A stretch of 64,000 bases of DNA, taken from positions 240,822-304,821 of the forward strand of contig NZ_BKAJ01000004.1 in NCBI RefSeq assembly GCF_007992495.1, written 5' to 3'. The DNA is from Reyranella soli (GTDB lineage: Bacteria; Pseudomonadota; Alphaproteobacteria; Reyranellales; Reyranellaceae). Every line of letters begins with the position of its first letter. Position 1 is the stretch's first letter. Below, in pieces: positions 25,648 to 33,041 of the stretch. The notes beneath the pieces were generated by a model. The model was not told where the DNA came from, did not search any database, and saw nothing but the letters and a program-made list of their open reading frames with translations. The translations under genes and the position numbers were made by a program.

Positions 25648-26391
25648 TCAGTCCCACGCGCCGTCGACGATGCGGCCGTCTTCCGACAGCAGCAAGGTCA
25701 GGCGGTTGGGATCGAGGGCATAGCTCGGAATGCCGTCGGTCGGCTTGATGATGCGTAGCGTGTAGGGCAGGTCGGCCTCACGCACGACGTTGTCGGCGGC
25801 CGCGCCGGCCGGCGGGTTGGCGCCCTTGGCGACGAAGAACTTGCCGATGCACTTGGCGCAGTCCTCCTTCGGCGCCGCCGCTTCGGCGTAGCCCGGGATG
25901 GCCTTGAGCGAGATGGCATTGTTGCCGCCGCGCACGCGCACGCCCTTGTAGGGATGGCCTGTCTCGACCGGCAGGATCGCCTCGACCGGCATGAACGGTC
26001 CAAGCCCGGCCGCGCCTGCGGGGGCGCTCGCCTGGAAGATCAGGTCGAGCATGCCGTCGCGCGGCTGGCCCTGGGTGATCGGGATCAGGTGCGGCTGGCT
26101 CCAGTCCGACCCCGTCACGAGCCCACGCACCCGCACGACGTCGAGGCCGCCGTTGCGGTCGGAGCGCAGCACCTCGACGCTGGTGACGAAGACGACAGGC
26201 GCCGGCGGCCCACCCACCGTGCCCGGCGGCTGGCCAGGGCCGGGACCGCCGGCATAGCCCGGTTGCTGGCCTTGCTGCTGGCCCTGAGGCGGTCCGCCGG
26301 CTGCCGGCGGTTGCTGTTGGGCCTGCGCCGCCGAGCCGAGCAGGCCGGCGGCGATCAGTGAAGCGAGCGCGACGAATTTTGATTGGGTCAT
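25648..26391 (-). CDS. exported protein of unknown fold, third gene of the RiPP cassette
   Basis: A 247-residue protein with a signal peptide (MTQSKFVALASLIAAGLLGSAAQAQ). A Pro/Gly/Gln-rich linker runs to about residue 65, followed by a compact beta-rich domain beginning PVVFVTSVEVLRSDRN. It contains a CAKC pair (EDCAKCIGKFFVAKG) near residue 180 that could form a disulfide or bind metal. The ATG overlaps the radical SAM stop codon (ATGA), so it is coupled to the maturase. Known GrrM systems often carry a family 3 solute-binding protein; this is not one. A role in export, processing or anchoring of the modified peptide is inference. Confidence 0.8.
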   Translation of the reverse strand: MTQSKFVALASLIAAGLLGSAAQAQQQPPAAGGPPQGQQQGQQPGYAGGPGPGQPPGTVGGPPAPVVFVTSVEVLRSDRNGGLDVVRVRGLVTGSDWSQPHLIPITQGQPRDGMLDLIFQASAPAGAAGLGPFMPVEAILPVETGHPYKGVRVRGGNNAISLKAIPGYAEAAAPKEDCAKCIGKFFVAKGANPPAGAAADNVVREADLPYTLRIIKPTDGIPSYALDPNRLTLLLSEDGRIVDGAWD

Positions 26392-27644
26392 GGCATCCTC
26401 GGTGACAGCGCGGCCGCCTCGGCCGTTGTTGGAGAACTGGCTGGGACGATGGTGGCCGGATCGTTGTCGATCCAGGTTTTCTCGAGGCGGTCGTAGGCCT
26501 CGAGGATAAGGTCGGTCGGCACCATTTGGGTGAGCGTGCAGAACGACGTCGTGGTGCCGGTGAACGATCCGTTCTCGAACAGCTTGTTGACCGGCGAACC
26601 GCCGCCGCAGATCGAATAGTATTCGCAAGCCCCCTGGCAGGCCCGCGTACCGGCGCGGATGTCGCGCCACAGAGCCGACTCGAGGCAGTTCGCGTAGATC
26701 TCGGCCAGCGAGTTGATGGTGATGTTGCCCAGCAGGAAGTCGCCGTAGTCCTTGTTCTTCATGCCGAGAAGCTCGGGCGAGAAGCTCGAGACGTTGCCGC
26801 GGCTGTCGACGTTCAGCATGGCCAGCGGATCGCACTGGATGTTGCGCGCCGGCATGCCTTCGGGGCGGAACATGCGCGGCACCGCCTGGTCGATCTCGCG
26901 CACGAACGTCACCTTGCCGCTGGCCCGCGCCTGATGCCAGAAGCGCCGCAGGAAGGCGGCAAACCTTGTCCGCAGCTCGGCGCGCGGCGTGTCGAACAGC
27001 TCGGAGACGTAGGTGCCTTCCGATTCCTCGACGTTGAAGCAGACCTTGTCGATGTTCTCGCCGATATAGAACGCCAGCATGCCGTCGGGGTCGGCCAGGC
27101 TGTCGTTCGACAGCACCGACAGGACATGGAACGGCACGCCGTTCTTCTGCAGGCAGCGCATGCCGGCCAGCGTCTTGTCGAAGGTGCCCTTGCCGCTGCG
27201 CGTCTTGCGATTGCGGTCGTGGATCTCGCGCGGGCCGTCGATGCTGACGCCGATACCGACATTCGATTCCTGGAACAGGCGGCACCAGTCGTCGTTCACC
27301 AGGGTGCCGTTGGTCTGAAACGAGTGCTTGACGCTGACCGACGAGGGCCGCAGCCGCTCGATGGTGGCGAAAGCCTCGCGATAGAAGGAGATGGGGGCTG
27401 CCATCGGCTCGCCGGCGTGCCACAGCACGATGATCTCGTGCGCACACCAGCCCGAAGCGAAGACCTCGCTGAACAGGCGCGTCACCGTCGACTGCGCCAT
27501 GACATGCTTGTTGCTGCGGTCGGGCAGGTAACAGTAGCTGCAATTGATGTTGCAGAAGGCCGTCGGCTGCAGCACCACCATGCCGATCTCGGGGCGCGGG
27601 GCCCCACAGGTCGGCGGCTGAGCGCTGAGAGGCTCACCCGTCAT
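26388..27644 (-). CDS. grrM: cyclophane-forming radical SAM/SPASM peptide maturase (GrrM/OscB type)
   Basis: A 418-residue radical SAM enzyme. The iron-sulfur motif is C31-x3-C35-x2-C38 (CNINCSYCYLP), followed by WHAGEP (the GGEP position) and GVSIDGPREIHD. The C-terminal SPASM-type region has cysteines in IQCDP, ANCLE, ACQGACEYYSICGGG and SFC, enough for auxiliary clusters. The CEYYSICGGGSPVNKL signature is typical of the XYE/Grr/Fxs group that joins an aromatic ring to the beta carbon two residues on. It begins 6 bases after the precursor stop with a weak ribosome site, suggesting coupling. The first residues, rich in Pro and Cys, may be variable. Confidence 0.85.
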   Translation of the reverse strand: MTGEPLSAQPPTCGAPRPEIGMVVLQPTAFCNINCSYCYLPDRSNKHVMAQSTVTRLFSEVFASGWCAHEIIVLWHAGEPMAAPISFYREAFATIERLRPSSVSVKHSFQTNGTLVNDDWCRLFQESNVGIGVSIDGPREIHDRNRKTRSGKGTFDKTLAGMRCLQKNGVPFHVLSVLSNDSLADPDGMLAFYIGENIDKVCFNVEESEGTYVSELFDTPRAELRTRFAAFLRRFWHQARASGKVTFVREIDQAVPRMFRPEGMPARNIQCDPLAMLNVDSRGNVSSFSPELLGMKNKDYGDFLLGNITINSLAEIYANCLESALWRDIRAGTRACQGACEYYSICGGGSPVNKLFENGSFTGTTTSFCTLTQMVPTDLILEAYDRLEKTWIDNDPATIVPASSPTTAEAAALSPRMP

Positions 27645-27650
27645 CAGTGG

Positions 27651-28049
27651 CTACCAGTTATGCCAGCCGTTGCCCCAGCCGCCATTGTGCCAGCCATTGC
27701 CCCAGCCGCCGTTGTGCCAGCCGTTGCCCCAACCGCCATTGTGCCAGCCGCCGTTGTGCCAGCCCCAGCCGCCGTTGTGCCAACCGTTGCCCCACCAGGC
27801 GAGCTGCTTCTCGGGGTCGACCGCCACGAACGGCTCGCCGTCCTTGGCGTATTGCTGCAGTGCATCGGAGACCGACAGCCGGATCGATTGCAGGCGCTCG
27901 GCAATCTCGCCGGGCTTCTTCGGCTGGGCACCGCTGTCGGGCGATGCCGTCGCGGCCGCATCGGCGGAGGCGAGACTGACCGAAAAGCCGAAAGCGCCCG
28001 CGGGCAACAATGCCGCCAGCGCGCGGACGGAACGACGATCCTGGGCCAT
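27651..28049 (-). CDS. grrA: Gly/Trp/Asn-rich RiPP precursor with ten Trp-x-Asn motifs (GrrA/OscA-like)
   Basis: A 132-residue precursor. A hydrophobic N-terminal segment (about 9-29, ending SLASADAAA) looks like a signal peptide. A leader follows with IAERLQSIRLSVSDALQQY (about 49-67), and the core runs from LAWWGNGWHN at 83 to the end. The core holds ten W-x-N triplets: six WHN and four WGN, ending GWHNW. In established GrrA/OscA-type triceptides each such triplet becomes a three-residue cyclophane made by the adjacent radical SAM enzyme. I take the ATG at 28049, preceded by TAGGAGG; a longer in-frame start at 28142 would give an unlikely extension. Confidence 0.85.
   Translation of the reverse strand: MAQDRRSVRALAALLPAGAFGFSVSLASADAAATASPDSGAQPKKPGEIAERLQSIRLSVSDALQQYAKDGEPFVAVDPEKQLAWWGNGWHNGGWGWHNGGWHNGGWGNGWHNGGWGNGWHNGGWGNGWHNW
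27657..27737 (-). repeat. three tandem 27-bp units in the RiPP core
   Basis: Three nearly identical 27-base units each encode GGWGNGWHN (precursor residues 105-131). Upstream are degenerate shortened units (GGWGWHN, GGWHN), which suggests expansion and contraction by slippage or unequal recombination while the frame and the W-x-N pattern are kept. Confidence 0.9.
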
Positions 28050-28116
28050 GCAACCTCCTATGCCGAAGGCGCACGTTACCGGGACATGCGATACGCTCGC
28101 AAATGAAAAGAGGAAG

Positions 28117-28617
28117 TCAGTTCGGTAAGTTGCAGGCCGCACCGCGTATCATGAGACGATCCGAATCGATCCAGACGCGGTGGAAATCCGCATCGTCCGC
28201 CGGCCGCGGAATGGCCGGCTCGACGGCAAACCCGATCGAGCGCAACAGCTCGATAGCCCGGACCTTGCGCGAATCCACGTAGTTCTCAAGCCGCGGGAAC
28301 TGGCTCAGCATCTCGCCGAACACCAGTCGCGACAGCGATTCGAGCTCGGCCGGATTGTTGTCGAAGGTCTCGCACGCCAGCATCCAGAGATGGCCGACCT
28401 CGGGATCGTCCGAGACCGGCGTGACGCCCCACAGGGCGGTCGGCGTGCCGTGGCTGTCGCGCGCCGCCCATACTTGGGCACTGCAGGCGCATGTCTGCAA
28501 CAACCGATCGATCGGCACGGCACCGTTATCGCTGTTCCACTGCTCGCGATCCTCGTCGATCACGGCGGCAAGAAAGGCGACGTCCACGGAAGTGGCGAGC
28601 TGAATTTGGTAGCGCAT
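28117..28617 (-). CDS. T7 Gp13-like (GNAT-like) protein
   Basis: A 166-residue protein. Its central and C-terminal pattern, GHLWMLACETFDNNPAEL, then LSQFPRLENYVDSRKVRAIELLRSIGFAVEPA, closely follows the phage T7 internal protein Gp13 / acetyltransferase-like family found in podophage genomes and scattered bacteria. Nothing else phage-like is nearby. The ATG at 28617 is preceded by AGGA. It lies 67 bases upstream of the RiPP precursor on the same strand; whether it belongs to that cassette is unclear. Confidence 0.7.
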   Translation of the reverse strand: MRYQIQLATSVDVAFLAAVIDEDREQWNSDNGAVPIDRLLQTCACSAQVWAARDSHGTPTALWGVTPVSDDPEVGHLWMLACETFDNNPAELESLSRLVFGEMLSQFPRLENYVDSRKVRAIELLRSIGFAVEPAIPRPADDADFHRVWIDSDRLMIRGAACNLPN

Positions 28618-28669
28618 GAGTCCTACAACCGTTGTTGCCGGTCGAATGTTCCCCGAGGTTGGTGGTTTT

Positions 28670-29806
28670 CTAGCTACGGACGAGACGGAACAAATGCGTG
28701 GGCAGAACGTTGGGGGCGCCCTGCCTGAACCACGGCATCTCGTGCAAGTGAGAGGCAGTGACATAGATCGATCCGTCCGGCCCTTCCGCCAAGCTGTCAG
28801 GCCAGCTCAGCCTGTCGTCGGCAATGACGGTCTCCGACCGCTCGCCGGTCCACGTCCGCACTTCGTTGTCTTCGGGTGCGGTGAGGTAAAGGAGGCCGTC
28901 GCGACTCATCAGCAGGCCGTCGGCAACATGGGTGACGCCGACCTTCTCGATCTTGCGCGCGGCATCTTCCGGATTGTCCGAGGTCAACGCGGCCGTATCG
29001 ATACGATAGAGCGTGCGGCCGGTGAGCGCCTGCCAGTAGAGCGTGAGGCCGTCCATCGACAGCGCAATACCGTCGGCCGCCGCTTGGAACGGGCGGCCGT
29101 CCGGTCGCTTGATCTTCTCGCCCTTGACGGCGACCTCGACGCCCTTTTCGGGCTGCGTGCTGGGATGGCCGTCGAGGCGGGCGTGCGCGCTGCCCGACTG
29201 CAGATCGACGACGACGAGGGCGCCGCGTGCGCCGGAATCGGTGATGAAGGCCGTCGCGCCATCGGGGTGGAAGCGGACATCGTTCAAGTAGCTGCCCTGC
29301 AAGGCCACGTCTTCGCCGAAATGGATGACCTGGGCGACCTTGTTGGTCGCGAGCTCGATGCGTACCAGCTTCGGTCCGCCGGGAACGACCTTGTCGATGC
29401 CGGGTGAGGCCGGATCGAGAACCCAGAGATTGCCCCGGTTGTCCGCCACCACTGACTGTACGCACACGAAGTGGTCACGCGGCGAGGGGGCGGGGCCGCC
29501 GGCATTGCGCCAGGAATTCCAGGTCTCGTCGGGATAGGGTTTCAGCGTTCCGTCAGGCGCCACCTCGGCGACCGAGATCGGACTGTCCTCGGTCCAGCGC
29601 GGGAAGTTGACGAAAACACGACCGTCCGCCGACACCGCGACGCCCGTCGCCTGGTGGTCGAAGCGCGCAACCTGCTCGAGGCGGAAGCTGGGCCGCTTGC
29701 CGGCCGGCGCCAGCGCTTCTTGACGCGGCGCCGGCGTCTGGGCGCGGGCCAAGCCGGCCGACAGGACCGCCAAGCCGCCAGCCAGGATGAATCGACGGTG
29801 GACCAT
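28670..29806 (-). CDS. exported major royal jelly / L-dopachrome tautomerase-related protein
   Basis: A 378-residue six-bladed beta-propeller-type protein of the MRJP/yellow family. A Tat- or Sec-type leader (VHRRFILAGGLAVLSAGLARAQ) is followed by RFDHQATGVAVSADGRVFVNFPRW, GNLWVLDPASPG, YLNDVRFHPDG and TAPEDNEVRTW. Bacterial relatives are secreted and of uncertain activity, and sugar-lactonase-like or ligand-binding roles have been suggested. The ATG at 29806 follows AAGGAAG; seven extra codons upstream are possible. Divergent from the cupin gene. Confidence 0.85.
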   Translation of the reverse strand: MVHRRFILAGGLAVLSAGLARAQTPAPRQEALAPAGKRPSFRLEQVARFDHQATGVAVSADGRVFVNFPRWTEDSPISVAEVAPDGTLKPYPDETWNSWRNAGGPAPSPRDHFVCVQSVVADNRGNLWVLDPASPGIDKVVPGGPKLVRIELATNKVAQVIHFGEDVALQGSYLNDVRFHPDGATAFITDSGARGALVVVDLQSGSAHARLDGHPSTQPEKGVEVAVKGEKIKRPDGRPFQAAADGIALSMDGLTLYWQALTGRTLYRIDTAALTSDNPEDAARKIEKVGVTHVADGLLMSRDGLLYLTAPEDNEVRTWTGERSETVIADDRLSWPDSLAEGPDGSIYVTASHLHEMPWFRQGAPNVLPTHLFRLVRS

Positions 29807-29887
29807 CGGTCTTCCTTGGGAGGACACTGGGAACCCAACGCCGGCTGGGCCAGCCGGTTGCCGACCTTGTCAGCCGGGAGAAGGCCG

Positions 29888-30397
29888 ATGACCGAAGTGC
29901 ACACCTTTCGCTTCGAGGATGACGGCGAGACGCCCAACAATCCGCGCCTGCCGCTGATCGTCTATCGCGCGACCTTCGCGCTGGAGCGCGAGAAGGATCC
30001 CGCCGTGCCGTTCGAGCGCGCTTTCGCCGCGCACGGCTGGGGCGATGGCTGGCGCAACGGCATCTATCCCTTCCTGCACTTCCATACCGGGACGCACGAG
30101 GTGCTGGGCATCGCGCGCGGCCGGGCGACCGTCGAATTCGGCGGGGCCAAGGGTCGCAGGCTTGGCGTCGAGGCGGGCGATGTTGTCGTCCTGCCCGCGG
30201 GCACGGGTCACCGACGGATCGAAGCCAGCGGCGATCTTCTGGTGGTCGGCGCCTATCCGCTGAACGGCTCGCTCGACCAGAAACGGCCGGGCGAGATCGA
30301 GCACGCCAAGGCGCTCGACAACGTGGCGAAGGTTCCGCTGCCCGAGATGGATCCCGTGCACGGCAAGTCGGGACCGCTGATGGAGCTGTGGAAGTAA
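29888..30397 (+). CDS. cupin domain protein
   Basis: A 169-residue single-domain cupin. The metal-binding motif reads FLHFHTGTHEVLGIARG (motif 1, His-x-His, Glu) with PAGTGHRRI as motif 2, so the usual 3-His-1-Glu site is complete. The GWGDGWRNGIYPFLHFH pattern matches YjlB-like cupins. Substrate and reaction are unknown. The ATG at 29888 lies after GGGAGAAGGCCG. The stop is 3 bases from a large palindromic element separating it from the convergent multicopper oxidase gene. Confidence 0.88.
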   Translation: MTEVHTFRFEDDGETPNNPRLPLIVYRATFALEREKDPAVPFERAFAAHGWGDGWRNGIYPFLHFHTGTHEVLGIARGRATVEFGGAKGRRLGVEAGDVVVLPAGTGHRRIEASGDLLVVGAYPLNGSLDQKRPGEIEHAKALDNVAKVPLPEMDPVHGKSGPLMELWK

Positions 30398-30400
30398 TAC

Positions 30401-30533
30401 GGGAGCGCGGGCCTCTGGCCCGCTCATGCTCTTCCGGACCGCGAGCCTCCGGCTCGCTCATGAGTCATGAGCGCGCAAGATGCGCGCGGTCCGGAAGAAC
30501 ATGATCACGAGCGGGCCGGAGGCCCGCGCTCCC
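30401..30533. repeat. nested GC-rich palindromic element between convergent genes
   Basis: The outer arms are GGGAGCGCGGGCCTCTGGCC and GGGCCGGAGGCCCGCGCTCC. Inside these lie TCTTCCGGACCGCG and CGCGGTCCGGAAGA, and inside those GAGCCTCCGGCTC and GCGCGCAAGATGCGCGC. The whole 133 bases can fold as one long branched cruciform. It fills the space between the cupin stop and the multicopper oxidase stop and would act on both transcripts. It looks like one element inserted into another of the same family. Confidence 0.88.
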
Positions 30534-30534
30534 A

Positions 30535-31995
30535 TCAATTGAACCCGCGATAGACCACGGTCGCGAACATGCCGGCGGCCATGTGATAGAGGTTGTGGCA
30601 GTGGAAGGCCCATATGCCGGGATTGTCGGCATCGAACACGACCCTCACTGTCGTGCGTGGCGGCACCAGGACGACGTCGCGCACCGCACCGGCGAAGGCT
30701 TGGCCATTGATCTCCGTGACCTGGAAGGACGGGCCGTGCATGTGCATGGGATGCGCCATCATGGTGGTGTTGCGCATCACCAGCTCGACCCGTTCGCCCT
30801 TTTCCACGGTGACCGGCACGCCTTCCATGCCGTGCACGGCCATGCCCCAGACATAGCCCGACATGTTTCCGGTGAGATCGACCGGCACGGAGCGATCGAT
30901 CGGGCGCGAGGGTAGCGGCTGGGCCGCGCGCAGCTTCATCTCGTCCATCAGGCCGAGCGCCGACGCGGCTGTCTCCGCCATCTCCGGAATCTTCGCGACC
31001 GCCGCACCGCGCGGGCGCAGGATCACCCCCGTCTGCTTGGTGAGCCCTTCGCCGCGCGCCAGCACCGGCAGCGCCGAGCCATCGGCCGGCAGGCGCACCA
31101 CGATGTCGACGCGTTGGGCGATGGCGAGCGGGAACTGGCGGACCTTCATCGGCACAACCGGATTGCCGTCGACGGTCAACACCGTGCCTTCGATGTTGCC
31201 GAGCTCGATCATGAAGTTGGTCGAGGCCGCCGCGTTGATGATGCGCAGCCGCACCTCCGCGCCTTTCTCGACGTCGAACACCTGCGGATCGGCCAGCGTG
31301 CGGTCGTTGGCCAGGAAAGCGTCGTAGGTCACGTCGTTCAGATCCATGCCGCCACCGGACGGCATGTTCATCCCCGGCATGTTCATGCCCCCGCGCGACA
31401 TGTTCGACATGCTCCCCGTCATGTTGCCCCCCGTCATACCCATGGCCGCCATCGGCTTGGGCTTGCGCAGTTCCTCGAAGATCAGGCTGGGCTTGGTCCA
31501 GGAGAAATCCTCGAGCAGCATCACGACTTCCTGCAGGCCGCTGCGGATGGCGCTCTGCTCGCGCACGATCAGTGGTGCGGCCAGCAGGTTCTGCTCCTGC
31601 AGCCCGAAGTGCGAATGCATCCAGCGCGTGCCCGCAGGCTGGGCCGGGAAGCTGTAGTCGGCGAACTTGCCGGGCGCGATCGGCGGGCCGGAGATGTAAG
31701 GCACGCCGTCCTGCCGCCACGGCGGGTTGAGCCCATGCCAGTGCAGACCCGACAGCACGTCGAGCCCGTTCTCCAGGCGCACGTCGAAGGTCTCCCCTTC
31801 ATTCAGGGTGATGCCCCACACGCCGGAAGGCTGGAAGGCGCCGTAGCGCGTCGCAGGCTTGCCGTTGACCTCGATCACCCGGTTGATCAGCCGCAGAGTC
31901 TTGCGGCCGCTCGCCTGGGCAAGACCTTGCGTCGAAGGCAGGCCGGCGGCGAGGCCCGCGGTTGCAGCGAGCAGCGTACGACGCGACAGATGCAT
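30535..31995 (-). CDS. multicopper oxidase with Met-rich segment (CopA/CueO-like)
   Basis: A 486-residue periplasmic copper enzyme. The Tat leader is LSRRTLLAATAGLAAG. Copper ligands are in HWHGLNPP, RWMHSHFG, HPMHMHGP and H465-C466-H467-x3-H471-x4-M476 (type 1 copper with Met axial ligand). Residues about 190-230 form a Met-rich loop (MGMTGGNMTGSMSNM, MNMPGMNM), as in CopA/CueO proteins that oxidise cuprous copper. It is therefore probably a copper-tolerance oxidase. I take the start at 31995 so that the twin arginines lie near the N-terminus. No other copper genes are adjacent. Confidence 0.92.
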   Translation of the reverse strand: MHLSRRTLLAATAGLAAGLPSTQGLAQASGRKTLRLINRVIEVNGKPATRYGAFQPSGVWGITLNEGETFDVRLENGLDVLSGLHWHGLNPPWRQDGVPYISGPPIAPGKFADYSFPAQPAGTRWMHSHFGLQEQNLLAAPLIVREQSAIRSGLQEVVMLLEDFSWTKPSLIFEELRKPKPMAAMGMTGGNMTGSMSNMSRGGMNMPGMNMPSGGGMDLNDVTYDAFLANDRTLADPQVFDVEKGAEVRLRIINAAASTNFMIELGNIEGTVLTVDGNPVVPMKVRQFPLAIAQRVDIVVRLPADGSALPVLARGEGLTKQTGVILRPRGAAVAKIPEMAETAASALGLMDEMKLRAAQPLPSRPIDRSVPVDLTGNMSGYVWGMAVHGMEGVPVTVEKGERVELVMRNTTMMAHPMHMHGPSFQVTEINGQAFAGAVRDVVLVPPRTTVRVVFDADNPGIWAFHCHNLYHMAAGMFATVVYRGFN

Positions 31996-32102
31996 GAGAA
32001 GTCTCCGGGAGCGCCCGTCGGACACCTAATATACCCCAGGCCGGGCCGGCTTTGTTGCACATCGGCAGGCCCGCAGACATGCTGGCGATGGAGGGCAAGG
32101 CC

Positions 32103-33041
32103 ATGAAAATGGGCATCATCGGCGTCGGCTCCGTCGGGTCGGCGATCGCCATGGCAGCGGCGTCCCGGGCGCGCGTGCGCGAGGTCGTGCTGGTCGACCG
32201 CAACCGTGCCCGCGCCAAGGCGGTGGCAACCGACATGCACTACGGCGAAGCGCTGTCGCCGCTCGTCACCATCCGCGACGGCGACTATGTCGACCTGGCC
32301 GATGCCGGCCTCGCCGTCATCACCGCCGGCATCAACGAAAAAGCGGGTGGCGCCACCGACCGCAGCGATCCGGCCGGCCGCCTGCGCCTGCTCGACGCCA
32401 ACGTGGCTGTGTTCCGGGACATCGTGCCGAGGCTCGTGAAGGCAGCACCCCAGGCGGTGATCGTCGTCGCTACCGATCCGCCGGAGCCGCTGGCCGACGT
32501 GGCGCGCCACCTTGCCGGCCACGATCGCATCGTCGATGCCGGCACCTATCTCGACAGCCTGCGCTTTCGCCTCCACATCGCCGAGCGGCTGGGCGTTGGG
32601 CCGGACAGTGTCGAGGCCAATGTTGTGGGTGAGCACGGCACGTCGAGCGTGTTCCTGTGGTCGTCCGCCCGTATCGGCGGCATGCCGGTGCGCGAGCTGC
32701 TGGGCCGCCGCAAGATCGAGTTCGCCACCTTCCGCAAGGACGTCGAGCAGGACGTGCGCTTCGCCAACATCACCATCATCGAAGGCATCGGCGCCAGCCA
32801 GTACGGCATCGGCATGGTCTGCGCCCGCATCGCCGAGGTGATCCTGGGCGACGAGCGCGCAGTCTTCCCGGTCGGCTCCTACAATCCGCGCTTCGGCACG
32901 ACGGTGTCGCTGCCGAGCATCGTCGGCCGTCAGGGCGTGATCGAGGTTCTGGAGCCCGAGATGTCGGACGACGAGCGGCAAGGCCTCGAACGCGGCGCCG
33001 CTCGCCTCAGGGAGACGGTGGGCAAGTACCTCAGCCGTTGA
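32103..33041 (+). CDS. lactate/malate dehydrogenase family protein
   Basis: A 312-residue NAD-dependent 2-hydroxyacid dehydrogenase. The Rossmann motif GIIGVGSVGSA (4-14) is followed by VLVDRN. The catalytic pair D151 and H178 (GEHGTSS) and R154 (LDSLRFR) have exactly the spacing of lactate dehydrogenase D168, R171, H195. The substrate loop (about 79-97, NEKAGGATDRSDPAGRLR) is atypical, so lactate versus malate or another 2-oxoacid cannot be called. GGAGGG precedes the ATG. The 3' end overlaps the convergent amidohydrolase gene by 11 bases. Confidence 0.9.
   Translation: MKMGIIGVGSVGSAIAMAAASRARVREVVLVDRNRARAKAVATDMHYGEALSPLVTIRDGDYVDLADAGLAVITAGINEKAGGATDRSDPAGRLRLLDANVAVFRDIVPRLVKAAPQAVIVVATDPPEPLADVARHLAGHDRIVDAGTYLDSLRFRLHIAERLGVGPDSVEANVVGEHGTSSVFLWSSARIGGMPVRELLGRRKIEFATFRKDVEQDVRFANITIIEGIGASQYGIGMVCARIAEVILGDERAVFPVGSYNPRFGTTVSLPSIVGRQGVIEVLEPEMSDDERQGLERGAARLRETVGKYLSR

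Noticed and set aside
27657..27802. CRISPR-like array
   Set aside because: The repeats are coding, contiguous and in frame in the RiPP core; there are no spacers.
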